From the NCBI RefSeq assembly GCF_900129095.1, contig NZ_FQVA01000001.1, positions 1,302,001 through 1,366,000 on the forward strand: a stretch of 64,000 nucleotides of DNA. The letters run 5' to 3'. Position numbers and translations under genes: made by a program. Positions 10,138 to 19,167 of the stretch are shown in pieces (within the stretch, counting starts at the first letter, position 1; each line of letters opens with the position of its first letter). This DNA is from Microbulbifer donghaiensis (lineage in GTDB: Bacteria; Pseudomonadota; Gammaproteobacteria; Pseudomonadales; Cellvibrionaceae). The notes under the pieces were generated by a model. That model saw nothing but the letters and a program-made list of their open reading frames with translations. It ran no database searches and was not told the origin of the DNA.

Positions 10138-10703
10138 TGCGCACCTGGCTGCCACTGGTGATTGTCGTGCTCCTGGTCAGCGCCGGATTGTGGTTCTCCG
10201 AGAGCCCACCGCAGCAATTGCTCGGCAAAAAGCCGACACCGCAGCAGCAGAAGCGCGCCGCCGACCTGGTGATCAACGACGCCAAGACGCGCCATTTCAA
10301 CCAGGAGGGCACCCTCGCCTACCGTGTGGATGCCGAGAGAATCACCTTCTTCAAGTTCGAGCGACGCGACCGCGCCGACCTGACCGAGCCGCGCATCGTC
10401 TTTTACCAGCAGGATGAGCCAAAGTGGCACACCGAATCCAGAAGCGGTGTCGCGCACAATAACGGCGAACGGGTAGTCTTGCGCGGCGATGTAGAGATCA
10501 CCGAGATGCCGGCACCGGGCGGCCTTAAACTGAATACCCAGAGCATCACCATCAAGCCGCGCGAAGAATTCGCCGAGACGGATAAAGTTGTTACCATTAC
10601 CGCCGGCCCGAACAGCACCACCGGCAAAGGCCTGCGCGCCTTCCTGAAGGAAGACCGGGTGGAAATCCTCTCCGACGTAAAGAGCAGCTATGAAACCGAA
10701 TAA
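10137..10703 (+). CDS. lptC: LPS export ABC transporter periplasmic protein LptC
   Basis: Bitopic inner-membrane protein that passes LPS from LptB2FG to the periplasmic LptA bridge. The 188 residues start with one membrane helix (about 3-20: WLPLVIVVLLVSAGLWF). A periplasmic beta-jellyroll follows, with repeated short strands such as RIVFYQQDEPKWHTESRSGVAHNNGERVVLRGDVEI. It overlaps kdsC by one base and lptA by 14 bases, so the operon is tightly coupled. Sequence conservation in this family is low; gene order makes the call secure. Confidence 0.93.
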   Translation: MRTWLPLVIVVLLVSAGLWFSESPPQQLLGKKPTPQQQKRAADLVINDAKTRHFNQEGTLAYRVDAERITFFKFERRDRADLTEPRIVFYQQDEPKWHTESRSGVAHNNGERVVLRGDVEITEMPAPGGLKLNTQSITIKPREEFAETDKVVTITAGPNSTTGKGLRAFLKEDRVEILSDVKSSYETE

Positions 10704-11244
10704 TCTCCATCGCCACCTGCGGATTCTTGTTACCGCGACTTTGCTGGCACTGACGGCCGGTGAGATACAGGCACTGCAAAGCGACCGCGAGCAGCCCATC
10801 AAGGTGCAGGCGAAGAAACTGGAAGCCAACCGCAGCACCAACATGTCGGTCTACAGTGGCAATGTCGTCATTACCCAGGGTTCACTGGAGATTCGCGCCG
10901 ATCGCGTCGAGGTGCATGGCAATGCCAGCGGCGAGATCAGCCGCGTTGTCGCCACCGGCAAGCCGGCACACTTCCAGCAGCAGATGCAACAGAGCCAGAG
11001 CCCGGTTAAGGCCCGCGCGCGCCGTATCGAGTACACCGTCGCCTCCGATGAACTCCACCTCAGCGGCGATGCCCATGTCGACCGCGACGGCAACACGCTG
11101 ACCGCCGAAAAAATCGACTATGACCTGAATAGCGAACAGATGCAGGCTCAGGGTCAGTCCGGTGAGGGTCGCGTGGAGATGATCTGGAAGCCGGAGAAAA
11201 AGGACGACAGCCAGCAGGCCAACGGGACACAGCAGAACCAGTAG
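10690..11244 (+). CDS. lptA: LPS transport periplasmic protein LptA
   Basis: Forms the periplasmic filament that carries LPS to LptDE. The 184-residue protein has a signal peptide (hydrophobic LRILVTATLLALTAG, cleavage about residue 27). The OstA/LptA repeat domain follows: DREQPIKVQAKKLEANRSTNMSVYSGNVVITQGSLEIRADRVEV and a second beta unit around HLSGDAHVDRDGNTLTAEKIDYDLNSEQ. The C-terminal tail is Gln/Lys/Asn-rich and probably unstructured. The gene starts inside lptC, and 114 bp separate it from lptB. Confidence 0.94.
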   Translation: MKPNNLHRHLRILVTATLLALTAGEIQALQSDREQPIKVQAKKLEANRSTNMSVYSGNVVITQGSLEIRADRVEVHGNASGEISRVVATGKPAHFQQQMQQSQSPVKARARRIEYTVASDELHLSGDAHVDRDGNTLTAEKIDYDLNSEQMQAQGQSGEGRVEMIWKPEKKDDSQQANGTQQNQ

Positions 11245-11358
11245 CGGCCACCGCGACCGTTCACAGGAAAATCGGCCGCGCCACTGCAAAAAAATTAAGC
11301 CGGCACAGGGCGGCCAACTTCGACCCTGCTGCCGGCCAGACAACACTCGGAATACACT

Positions 11359-12084
11359 ATGCCGACGCTGAAAGCGTTACACCTCGCCAAGCAATACAAG
11401 AAAAGAAAGGTCGTCCAGGACGTTTCCGTCAGCGTTACCAGTGGCCAGGTAGTGGGCCTGCTCGGCCCCAACGGGGCCGGCAAGACCACCTGTTTTTATA
11501 TGATTGCCGGCCTGGTGCAGGCGGATGCCGGCCAGGTAAAGATCGACGACGAGGATATCACCCGACTGTCCATGCACGGACGGGCGCGCAAGGGAATCGG
11601 CTACCTGCCCCAGGAAGCCTCGGTTTTCCGCCGCCTGTCGGTACGCGACAACATTCTCGCCATTCTCGAGACACGCAAAGACTTGTCCCGCGCCGAACGG
11701 CAACAGCAGGTGCAGGAGCTGTTGCAGGAATTCAACATTACCCACATTGAAAGCAGCCTCGGCATGGCCCTGTCCGGCGGCGAACGGCGCCGTGTGGAAA
11801 TTGCCCGCGCCCTGGCCACGGACCCGGACTTCGTCTTGCTGGACGAACCCTTTGCCGGCGTCGACCCCATTTCGGTAAATGACATCAAACAGATCATCCG
11901 CCACCTACGCGATCGCGGTATCGGCGTACTGATCACCGACCACAATGTGCGCGAAACCCTGGATATCTGCGAGATAGCCTATATCGTCAGCGAAGGTCAT
12001 ATCATCGCCGCCGGCACTCCGGCCGAGGTCCTCGCGAACCAACAGGTGCGTGAGGTCTATTTGGGACACGAATTCACGATTTAA
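11359..12084 (+). CDS. lptB: LPS export ABC transporter ATP-binding protein LptB
   Basis: ATPase that powers LPS extraction from the inner membrane with LptF and LptG. The 241 residues carry Walker [10 protein letters not shown] (36-44), a Q-loop in [10 protein letters not shown], the signature LSGGE (138-142), Walker B FVLLDEP with Asp162-Glu163, and the switch His in ITDHNV. The sequence is typical and full length. It ends immediately before a run of TGCGGAR repeats that separates it from rpoN. Confidence 0.96.
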   Translation: MPTLKALHLAKQYKKRKVVQDVSVSVTSGQVVGLLGPNGAGKTTCFYMIAGLVQADAGQVKIDDEDITRLSMHGRARKGIGYLPQEASVFRRLSVRDNILAILETRKDLSRAERQQQVQELLQEFNITHIESSLGMALSGGERRRVEIARALATDPDFVLLDEPFAGVDPISVNDIKQIIRHLRDRGIGVLITDHNVRETLDICEIAYIVSEGHIIAAGTPAEVLANQQVREVYLGHEFTI

Positions 12085-12250
12085 TGCGGAGTGCGGAGTG
12101 CGGAATGCGGAATAGAATCGACCCGCAGCGCCACAAATGCCGCCAAAATCGCTAAGCCGCTCCTTCCAGGACCCGGCGCGGCCGGATCAATCTCCGCCTT
12201 CACGGCAACAGACCGCGCATTCATCATTCCGCATTCATAATTCTGCATTA
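12082..12250. repeat. Imperfect inverted-repeat segment with TGCGGAR heptads
   Basis: The left end has four consecutive TGCGGAG/TGCGGAA heptads directly after the lptB stop. The right end (about 12,218-12,250) has the inverted equivalents (ATTCCGCATTCATAATTCTG and neighbours), and both ends begin TAATGC on their own strand. The interior of roughly 100 bp has no open frame. The layout resembles a small non-autonomous mobile element or slippage product; no transposase is present. Confidence 0.5.
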
Positions 12251-12356
12251 AAAGTCGGCACAGTTATTGCTTGTAATCCGCCAGGCTCAGGGGTAGTCTG
12301 CAGCGTCTTGGATTTTTTGAAGAAACATCCGCCTCCTCGACCTGCAGTTCCTCACT

Positions 12357-13811
12357 ATGAAGCAGTCTCTCCAGATAAAGCTCGGCACTCAGCTGACGAT
12401 GACGCCCCAGCTGCAACAGGCCATCCGCCTGCTGCAGCTGTCGACGCTGGATCTGCAGCAGGAAGTGCAGTCGGCACTGGACAGCAATCCGCTGCTGGAG
12501 GTGGACGGCGAGGAGCACTCACCCGCTGAACCACAGCGGGATCAGCAGTCTCCGGAAAACCCCGCCACCGAAGATGCTGCGCACAGCAGTGCCGAGCAGG
12601 ACAGCGAGGGCGACTGGAGCCAGGACATCCCCGATGAACTGCCGGTGGACACGCGCTGGGACGATATCTACAGCGGCGGCAGTTATAGCGGTGGCGACGG
12701 CGACGAGCTGCCCCTCGAGCAGCGCAATTCCGCCCCGGACAGCCTGCAGGACCACCTGCTATGGCAACTCAACCTCACCACCCTGTCCGAGCACGACAAA
12801 CTGATCGGCGAGAACCTGATCGACGGCATAGCCCCGAGCGGCTTCCTGGAAACGCCACTCGAAGAAATTTCCAACAGCCTGGAAGTGGAAGAGGATGAGG
12901 TCCTCGCCGTACTCAAGACCATCCAGCAGTTTGAACCCGCCGGCTGCGGTGCCCGCGACCTGCGCGAGTGCCTGCTGTTGCAGTTGCGCCAGCTGCCGCC
13001 CCAGACGCCCTGGCTCGAGCATGCGCAGGCAGTGGTGGATCGCCACCTGGACCTGCTCGGCAAACGCGACTTCCGCCAACTTAGTCGCCGCACTCGCCTG
13101 AACGAGGCCCAGCTGGGCGACGTCGTGCGGCTTATCCAGACCCTGACGCCCTATCCCGGGGAAGCCTTCGGTGGCGAAGAACCGCAATACGTCATTCCCG
13201 ATATTATCGTGCGCCGCCGGGAGCAGCGCTGGCTGGTAGAACTGAATCCGGAGACCACCCCGCGGCTGCGCATCAACGGTGACTACGCCGCATTGATACG
13301 ACGCGCCGACAACTCCTCCGAAAACAATTTCCTGCGTGACAACTTGCAGGAAGCACGCTGGTTCCTCAAAAGCCTTCAGAGCCGCAACGATACCTTACTC
13401 AAGGTGGCCTCCTGCATTGTCGAGAAGCAGCAGGGCTTCTTCGAGGACGGCCCCGAGGCGATGAAACCCATGGTACTCGCGGATATCGCGGAAAGTATCG
13501 GCATGCACGAATCCACCATATCCCGGGTCACCACCCAGAAGTACATGCTCACGCCCCGCGGTGTTTTCGAGCTCAAGTACTTCTTCTCGAGCCACGTGAG
13601 CACCGACTCCGGCGAAGATGCCTCATCGACAGCCATTCGCGCCATGATTCGCAAGCTGATCGATGCCGAAACACCGCGCAAGCCGCTGTCCGACAACAAA
13701 ATCACCCAGGAACTGGATAAGCAGGGTATCAAGGTGGCCAGGCGCACGGTCGCCAAGTACCGTGAGTCCATGGGCATCCCGTCATCCAGTGAGCGCAAGC
13801 GCCTTATTTGA
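12357..13811 (+). CDS. rpoN: RNA polymerase sigma-54 factor
   Basis: Directs transcription from -24/-12 promoters that need an enhancer-binding activator, for example for nitrogen and motility genes. The 484 residues show the three regions. An N-terminal Gln/Leu-rich activator-contact segment starts [28 protein letters not shown] variable acidic region lies about 50-125. The core-binding and DNA-binding parts follow. The RpoN box [17 protein letters not shown] lies near the C-terminus. The downstream order hpf-ptsN-rapZ-ptsO is the classic rpoN cluster. Confidence 0.97.
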   Translation: MKQSLQIKLGTQLTMTPQLQQAIRLLQLSTLDLQQEVQSALDSNPLLEVDGEEHSPAEPQRDQQSPENPATEDAAHSSAEQDSEGDWSQDIPDELPVDTRWDDIYSGGSYSGGDGDELPLEQRNSAPDSLQDHLLWQLNLTTLSEHDKLIGENLIDGIAPSGFLETPLEEISNSLEVEEDEVLAVLKTIQQFEPAGCGARDLRECLLLQLRQLPPQTPWLEHAQAVVDRHLDLLGKRDFRQLSRRTRLNEAQLGDVVRLIQTLTPYPGEAFGGEEPQYVIPDIIVRRREQRWLVELNPETTPRLRINGDYAALIRRADNSSENNFLRDNLQEARWFLKSLQSRNDTLLKVASCIVEKQQGFFEDGPEAMKPMVLADIAESIGMHESTISRVTTQKYMLTPRGVFELKYFFSSHVSTDSGEDASSTAIRAMIRKLIDAETPRKPLSDNKITQELDKQGIKVARRTVAKYRESMGIPSSSERKRLI

Positions 13812-14043
13812 TCCACCGCCCGACCGAGTACCACTCCACCTTTACACCGCCGAAATTTTTAATCCGGCGGAGCACCTCACCACACGCCTTGACCCACTCC
13901 AGATGGCTGGTCACGAATTCAGGGGCGCCCATTGCCACCCGGGCCGCGACCAATGTCCAAACTTTGAGTGTATCCTTCCATTCTGGCGAACTTCCTAGTA
14001 GGGTTGCCGCCCAAACGGAGGGTTGCGCCGGTTTGCGATGCAC
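13804..14043 (-). CDS. Possible small protein antisense to the rpoN-hpf gap
   Basis: A GTG-started frame of 79 codons lies opposite the rpoN-hpf spacer and converges on rpoN with an 8-bp overlap. Its C-terminal two thirds look protein-like ([20 protein letters not shown]), with mixed hydrophobic and basic residues. I recognise no family, see no clear ribosome binding site, and the hpf leader must run through it. It may be a degraded gene or a chance frame. Confidence 0.2.
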   Translation of the reverse strand: MHRKPAQPSVWAATLLGSSPEWKDTLKVWTLVAARVAMGAPEFVTSHLEWVKACGEVLRRIKNFGGVKVEWYSVGRWIK

Positions 14044-14060
14044 TCGATAAGGAGAAATCC

Positions 14061-14351
14061 ATGCAGATCAATATTAGTGGTCACCACGTCGATTTAACTC
14101 CGCCCATTCGCGATTACTGCGAAAGCAAGCTGGAAAAACTTTCCCGGCACTATGACAACATTACCAACGCACAGGTAATCCTCTCCGTCGAAAAACTGAT
14201 TCAGAAGGCTGAAGCCAGGGTGCACATCAACGGGCACGACCTCTGCGCCGGCTCCGAAGACAAAGATATGTACGCGGCCATCGACGCGCTCGCCGACAAG
14301 CTGGACCGCCAACTGAAAAAACACAAAGAGAAGTTGCAGAACCACCGCTGA
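14061..14351 (+). CDS. hpf: Ribosome hibernation promoting factor (HPF, short form)
   Basis: Binds the 30S decoding region and helps form inactive 100S ribosomes in stationary phase. The 96-residue protein is the short (HPF/YhbH) type: MQINISGHHVDLTPPIRDYCESKLEKLSRHYD, then strands around NAQVILSVEKLIQKAEARVHINGHDL, and a basic helix LADKLDRQLKKHKEKL. ATG 14061 has a GGAG ribosome binding site 6 bp upstream. The longer open frame upstream is not conserved. It lies between rpoN and ptsN, the usual place. Confidence 0.95.
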   Translation: MQINISGHHVDLTPPIRDYCESKLEKLSRHYDNITNAQVILSVEKLIQKAEARVHINGHDLCAGSEDKDMYAAIDALADKLDRQLKKHKEKLQNHR

Positions 14352-14354
14352 ACT

Positions 14355-14816
14355 ATGACATTGGAAGCATTACTTTCTCCCCGCCTGAGTCTTTGTCACC
14401 TGGCGGGGAGCAGCAAAAAGAAATTGCTGCTCAATATTGCCCAGGCCATTGCCGAACAATATCCACAACACGACTCCGACACTATCTTCAACCAGCTGAT
14501 CGCCCGCGAGCGTCTCGGCTCAACGGGTATTGGCGATGGTGTCGCCATTCCTCACTGCCGCCTGCCCGGCTGTGAGCGCCCCATCGGTGTCCTCTGCACC
14601 ACTGAACCCGCTATCGATTTCGACGCCGCAGACCGCCAACCGGTGGATCTCCTGTTTGCACTGCTGGTACCGGAAAACGCCGAGCAGGAGCATCTGGAAA
14701 CCCTCGCCGAAATCGCCGCCCTCTTCTCCGACAGCCGGGTAAGAGAAAAACTGCGCCAGGCCGAGAGTGGTGATGAGCTCTACGCACTGGCCATCGACAG
14801 TGCCGCCGCTGCATAA
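14355..14816 (+). CDS. ptsN: Nitrogen-PTS enzyme IIA (PtsN)
   Basis: Terminal phospho-acceptor of the nitrogen PTS, a regulatory relay that affects potassium transport and sigma-54-linked functions. The 153 residues form an EIIA-Ntr/mannitol-type domain. The phosphorylated residue is His67 in DGVAIPHCRLP, and the ARERLGSTGIGDG motif precedes it. It begins only 3 bp after hpf, so the two are almost certainly co-translated. ptsO (NPr) is two genes downstream. Confidence 0.95.
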   Translation: MTLEALLSPRLSLCHLAGSSKKKLLLNIAQAIAEQYPQHDSDTIFNQLIARERLGSTGIGDGVAIPHCRLPGCERPIGVLCTTEPAIDFDAADRQPVDLLFALLVPENAEQEHLETLAEIAALFSDSRVREKLRQAESGDELYALAIDSAAAA

Positions 14817-14941
14817 TCTGACACAGAAACACGATTCACCCAGGTCGAGATGAGCGGCGCCAGCGCCGATATTACTCGGATCACCTGGGCGACCGGTTGT
14901 TTTTCGAGCAATTCGCGCTACGTGAAGAAAGGATTTCCCCT

Positions 14942-15823
14942 ATGCGCCTGGTGATTATCAGCGGCCGTTCCGGTTCCGGCAAAAGCTCTGCCCTGCAGCT
15001 GCTGGAAGATGTCGGCTTCAACTGTATCGATAATCTGCCCGCCAGCCTGCTGCCGGAACTGGTCAAGCGGGTTCGTGAGCAGCCGCCAGTTGACGATACC
15101 CAGGGCGCACTAGGCAACACCCGCCTGGCCCTCGGCATAGATGCGCGCAACCTCTGGCGGGATGTGCAACAGGCCCCGCGGGTGATCGAATCACTGCGCG
15201 AAAGTGGCGTACAGTGCGATGTCATTTACCTGGATGCGCGCTCGCCGGTGCTGGTGCAGCGCTTCAGCGAAACCCGCCGCAAACACCCCCTCAGCGATAA
15301 CCGCACGCACTTGCTGGAAGCGCTCAATCGGGAAAAGGAACTGCTCTCCCCCATTTCCGCCATGGCGGACATGGTCATAGATACCAGCAGCCTCAGCCTG
15401 CACCAGCTGCGCGACCTGATTAAGACCCGGGTAGTCGGTGACGGCTCCGAAGGTATGGCCATCCTCTTTCAATCCTTCGGCTTCAAACACGGAGTACCGG
15501 TAGACGCGGATTTGGTATTCGACCTGCGCTGCCTGCCCAACCCCTACTGGGTCGCAGAATTGCGACAGAAGACCGGTCTCGACGCGGAAGTTGTCGAATT
15601 CCTGCGCACGCACCCGGAAACCGATGCCATGGAGCGCGATATCACCCAGTTTCTGCAGCACTGGCTGCCCTCCTACCAGAAAAGCAACCGCAGCTATACC
15701 TGCATCTCAGTCGGCTGTACCGGCGGACGCCACCGTTCAGTCTATATGGTGGAGCAGCTTGCCAAGAGCTTCGCCAGCCAGTTCGACAATGTGCAGGTTC
15801 GCCACCGCGAGCAGCAGAAATAA
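14942..15823 (+). CDS. rapZ: RNase adapter protein RapZ
   Basis: GTP/ATP-binding adapter. In E. coli it binds the small RNA GlmZ and presents it to RNase E, linking cell-wall precursor levels to glmS. The 293-residue protein has Walker A GRSGSGKS at 8-15 and a C-terminal basic, glycine-rich region YTCISVGCTGGRHRSVYMVEQL typical of the RNA-binding domain. I start at ATG 14942 with an AAGGA ribosome binding site; an upstream ATG in frame at 14,897 adds 15 unconserved residues. It sits between ptsN and ptsO as in other rpoN clusters. Confidence 0.95.
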   Translation: MRLVIISGRSGSGKSSALQLLEDVGFNCIDNLPASLLPELVKRVREQPPVDDTQGALGNTRLALGIDARNLWRDVQQAPRVIESLRESGVQCDVIYLDARSPVLVQRFSETRRKHPLSDNRTHLLEALNREKELLSPISAMADMVIDTSSLSLHQLRDLIKTRVVGDGSEGMAILFQSFGFKHGVPVDADLVFDLRCLPNPYWVAELRQKTGLDAEVVEFLRTHPETDAMERDITQFLQHWLPSYQKSNRSYTCISVGCTGGRHRSVYMVEQLAKSFASQFDNVQVRHREQQK

Positions 15824-15855
15824 AGCCCGATAACAGCCGGAATCGCCGACACCCC

Positions 15856-16125
15856 ATGCAGAAAAGCCGCCTCCTCATCATCAACAAGCTTGGCCTTCAC
15901 GCCCGCGCCGCCAGTAAGTTTGCGCAGACTTCGGCGCGCTTCTCCGCCAATGTCAAGGTACACTGCCAGGGCAAGAGCGTGGACGGCAAAAGCGTGATGG
16001 CGCTGATGTTACTGGCAGCCGGCAAGGGAACGGAACTGGAACTCGAAGTCGAGGGCAACGACGAGGACGCCGCAGTCAGTGCCATCGCGGAACTGGTAGC
16101 GGATCGTTTTGGCGAAGCCGAGTGA
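15856..16125 (+). CDS. ptsO: Nitrogen-PTS phosphocarrier NPr
   Basis: HPr-like carrier that passes phosphate from EI-Ntr to PtsN. The 89 residues carry the HPr active site NKLGLHARAASKFA with His15. In the regulatory-site region, GKSVDGKSVMALMLLAAGKG replaces the usual Ser46 motif of HPr, as in NPr proteins. It closes the rpoN cluster 32 bp after rapZ. Confidence 0.94.
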   Translation: MQKSRLLIINKLGLHARAASKFAQTSARFSANVKVHCQGKSVDGKSVMALMLLAAGKGTELELEVEGNDEDAAVSAIAELVADRFGEAE

Positions 16126-16238
16126 AGGCCACGCGCACCCACCACCATATGGATAGAGGAGCGCGATAAGCATAGAATCGCCGCTGGCCGCTGCACAGCG
16201 ATCACCCGCCACCACCTTCAATGCAGTAAGGAAACGCC

Positions 16239-17606
16239 GTGTCCAACACTCCCCCAGCCGATATCAAGTTCCGCACGCAGAGCCAGCTGGGTGAAGTATT
16301 TGCGGCGCTGGACAGCGGTACCGGGCGTGAGGTGCGGCGCATGCTCAGCACCCTCTCGCCGCAGAGCATAGCGCAGCTGCTCGAGAGCTCCCCGCCCCGT
16401 ATCCGCCAGGTACTCTGGAAGCTGATCGACAAAGAAGTCGAAGGCGAAGTACTGCAGGAACTCACTGACGACGTGCAGAGCCAGATCCTCGCCACCATGG
16501 ACACAGAGGAGATGGTGGCGGTCATGGAGGGCCTCGACGCCGACGACGTCGCCGACATACTGCAGCAGCTGCCCGACAGGGTGATGGCGGAAGTGCTCTC
16601 CGCCATGAGCGAAACCGATCGCCAACGGGTAGAGAGCGTCCTCGCCTACGACGAGGAGACCGCCGGCGGCCTGATGGACACGGATACTATCTCCGTGCGC
16701 CCGAACCTGACCCTGGATGTCGTGCTGCGTTACCTGCGCCGTCACGAGCAACTGCCTGAATCCACCGACAGCCTGTTCGTCGTCAATCGCAAGGGCCAGT
16801 ACATCGGACTGCTGCCGCTCTCCAAGCTACTGACAACAGACCCGTCGGTAACGGTGCGCGAGGTGGTGAATACCGACGTGGAGCCGATACCGGCAGACAT
16901 GTCCGATACCGAGGTGGCGCGGCTGTTCGAGAAATATGACTGGATTACCGCGCCGGTGGTGGACAGCAACAACCGCCTGCTGGGACGCATTACCATCGAC
17001 GACGTGGTGGACGTGATTCGCGAGGGCGCGGACCACTCGCTGATGAGTCTCGCGGGCCTGGACGAAGAGGAAGACACCTTCGCCCCGGTGCGCCGCACCG
17101 CGCGTCGGCGCGCGCTGTGGCTCGGCATCAACCTGTTGACCGCACTGCTGGCATCCTGGGTAATCAGCCTGTTTCAGGACACCCTGGACAAAGTCGTGGC
17201 GCTGGCGATTCTGATGCCCATCGTCGCCAGCATGGGCGGCGTCGCCGGCAGCCAGACACTGACGGTGGTGATCCGCGGTATGGCGCTCGGCCAGATCGGC
17301 CGCAGCAACCTCAACTGGCTGCTGTCCCGCGAACTGGGCTCCGCGGTGCTGAATGCACTGCTCTGGTCACTGGTAATGGGCCTGATTGCCGGCCTGTGGT
17401 TCGGGGATCAGCGCATCGCGCTGATCATTGTCGCCGCCATGGTGATCAACCTGGTTACCGCCGCGCTCGCCGGCGCGATACTGCCAGTAGCGCTGCGCGC
17501 CATGCGTATAGATCCCGCCCTCGCCGGCGGTGTAGCCCTGACCACAGTCACTGACGTGGTCGGCTTTATGTCCTTCCTCGGCCTGGCCACCTGGTATTTC
17601 GGCTGA
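16239..17606 (+). CDS. mgtE: Magnesium transporter MgtE
   Basis: Magnesium channel/transporter gated by cytoplasmic Mg2+. The 455-residue protein has the helical MgtE N domain (about 35-135; repeated helices such as EEMVAVMEGLDADDVADILQQLP). A pair of CBS domains spans about 140-260. Five transmembrane helices run from about 290 to the end, including MPIVASMGGVAGSQTLTVVIRG, which holds the pore region. Start is GTG at 16239 following GTAAGGA. The gap of about 110 bp after ptsO suggests it is at the end of, or just outside, the rpoN operon. Confidence 0.95.
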   Translation: MSNTPPADIKFRTQSQLGEVFAALDSGTGREVRRMLSTLSPQSIAQLLESSPPRIRQVLWKLIDKEVEGEVLQELTDDVQSQILATMDTEEMVAVMEGLDADDVADILQQLPDRVMAEVLSAMSETDRQRVESVLAYDEETAGGLMDTDTISVRPNLTLDVVLRYLRRHEQLPESTDSLFVVNRKGQYIGLLPLSKLLTTDPSVTVREVVNTDVEPIPADMSDTEVARLFEKYDWITAPVVDSNNRLLGRITIDDVVDVIREGADHSLMSLAGLDEEEDTFAPVRRTARRRALWLGINLLTALLASWVISLFQDTLDKVVALAILMPIVASMGGVAGSQTLTVVIRGMALGQIGRSNLNWLLSRELGSAVLNALLWSLVMGLIAGLWFGDQRIALIIVAAMVINLVTAALAGAILPVALRAMRIDPALAGGVALTTVTDVVGFMSFLGLATWYFG

Positions 17607-17670
17607 CCTCGCTAAGCTTAATAGGCCACCTGCCGAGGCCGATCTTTTGGGAAATGAACTGGAAACCCGA

Positions 17671-18186
17671 ATGTACGAACACGACGACTACGAAGACGAT
17701 CTGCCGAAGAGCAAGACCAGGGTCAAGCAGGAGATGCACGAGCTGCAGGAGCTGGGCAAACAGCTGACCGAGCTTTCCAAAGCGCAACTTCAGGAAGTGC
17801 CGCTGGAAGCAGACATGCGCGAGGCGATCGACACCTTACACCGCATCAAGTCCAATGAAGCGCGCCGCCGCCAGATGCAGTATATCGGCCGCCTGATGCG
17901 CAGTGCCGACAGCGAGGCGATTGAAGAAGTACTGCAGCGTTTCAAGGAGCGCGACCAGCAGCACCTGCGCTTCGACAAGATGGCCGAAGACTGGCGCACG
18001 CGTCTGCTGGAGGAAGGCAATGCCGCGCAGAGCGACTTCTTCGACAGCTACCCGCAGGCGGACCACCAGCAACTGCGCCAGCTGATTCGCGATTCCAACA
18101 AGGAGATAAAGAACAACAAGCCGCCGACCAACCGTCGCAAGCTGTTCCGCTTTCTGCGGGATTTCTTTATGCAGGAAGCGCCTTAA
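17671..18186 (+). CDS. darP: YjgA/DarP family (DUF615) ribosome-associated protein
   Basis: Small helical protein that associates with late 50S assembly intermediates in E. coli. The 171 residues start with an acidic segment (MYEHDDYEDDLPKSKTRVKQEMHELQELG). The conserved DUF615 core follows: EVPLEADMREAIDTLHRIKSNEARRRQMQYIGRLMR and, near the end, LRQLIRDSNKEIKNNKPPTNRRKLFRFLRDF. I take ATG 17671; a TTG eight codons upstream is possible but unneeded. In Pseudomonas pmbA follows this gene, but here a hairpin and a convergent unknown gene follow. Confidence 0.93.
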   Translation: MYEHDDYEDDLPKSKTRVKQEMHELQELGKQLTELSKAQLQEVPLEADMREAIDTLHRIKSNEARRRQMQYIGRLMRSADSEAIEEVLQRFKERDQQHLRFDKMAEDWRTRLLEEGNAAQSDFFDSYPQADHQQLRQLIRDSNKEIKNNKPPTNRRKLFRFLRDFFMQEAP

Positions 18187-18223
18187 TCCGGCGGGAGACA
18201 GCTTTTCCAGTGATTAAGGTGCT

Positions 18224-18246
18224 GAGGCGAACCTCGGGTTCGCCTC
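18224..18246. terminator. Hairpin between convergent darP and membrane-protein gene
   Basis: A perfect 9-bp stem GAGGCGAAC/GTTCGCCTC has a 5-nt loop, in the 68-bp gap between two convergent genes. No T-run follows on either side, so it may stabilise mRNA 3' ends rather than terminate by itself. Confidence 0.5.
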
Positions 18247-18254
18247 CACAACAC

Positions 18255-19091
18255 TCATTCGCCGTTGGTCTCAGCCTGCCATTCAAACAGGTTCAGCTCG
18301 ATAAAGAAGAACGCCACCAGCCACAGGAAGGCATCCCAGAAGTCCAGGAAACTGCCGCTGAAGCCCCAGTAAATTGCGCACAGGAATAGCGTAAAATACA
18401 GCACCGCTTTCACCATCTGTGAATAGCGCATCACACGGTCAGACAGCTCGTGGCGCAGCTGCAGCCACACCTCGAACGCGAGGATCACCACAATCAACAG
18501 CCAGGCACCGGCATTGATCACGTCGGCCCAGGCGAGCCATTTGATTTCCGTCCAGATCGCCGTATCGCCGAGAATCTGCGCATCGGCCAGTTGCAGCACC
18601 CGGGAATCGGCCAGCGCCGTGCAGTTCGCGGTCGTCAGCGCGACGTAATCGTCCTGCCCAACCACCATCTGCCAGCCGCCCTGCGCCGCCAGTTCACAGA
18701 CTGGCTGTGCCACCGGGAGCAGCTCGGTTACATACAACATCTCGGCCACGTAGCCGTAGTAGGAATAGACGATAAACAGGTAGCAGAATGCCGAAATGCC
18801 ATTCAGCGCCCACTTGATCCAACCGCGTATCTTGTCGTCGGCGAGAACAAAGGTCTCCAGCTCGAACACCAACAGCAGCAATACCCAGGCCAGGGTATCG
18901 ATGGAGTCGTTGTAGGCCTCGATTACCCTGCCCCACTGCAAGCCATCGCCAAAGACGGAACCGGCGGCAGCGTGATTTTCCAGAAAAAAGGCGTAGACGT
19001 TATAGGCGAGTAACAGATAGACGGTGTATTTAAACACCCGGAACAGCGTGTAGCGGTTGTTGGGCAACGCCACCGAAGCCACATCGGACAT
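18255..19091 (-). CDS. Uncharacterised polytopic membrane protein
   Basis: I do not recognise a family. The 278-residue protein has hydrophobic segments near residues 22-40, 65-85, 95-115, 195-215, 230-250 and 255-270, so about six membrane helices. A polar loop (about 120-190) contains two cysteines (PVCELAAQGG and TANCTALAD), which could form a periplasmic disulfide. It is rich in Trp and Phe (WDAFLWLVAFFFIELNLFEWQAE). An AGAGG ribosome binding site fits ATG 19091 better than the GTG two codons upstream. It lies downstream of msrB on the same strand. The two occupy a place where Pseudomonas has pmbA and tldD. Confidence 0.7.
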   Translation of the reverse strand: MSDVASVALPNNRYTLFRVFKYTVYLLLAYNVYAFFLENHAAAGSVFGDGLQWGRVIEAYNDSIDTLAWVLLLLVFELETFVLADDKIRGWIKWALNGISAFCYLFIVYSYYGYVAEMLYVTELLPVAQPVCELAAQGGWQMVVGQDDYVALTTANCTALADSRVLQLADAQILGDTAIWTEIKWLAWADVINAGAWLLIVVILAFEVWLQLRHELSDRVMRYSQMVKAVLYFTLFLCAIYWGFSGSFLDFWDAFLWLVAFFFIELNLFEWQAETNGE

Positions 19092-19167
19092 CAGCACGGA
19101 CCTCTGTTGATTATTGTTTTACCTCATCGCAGCGGCCGCGAGGGCCGCAAGCGACAATATCGAATAA

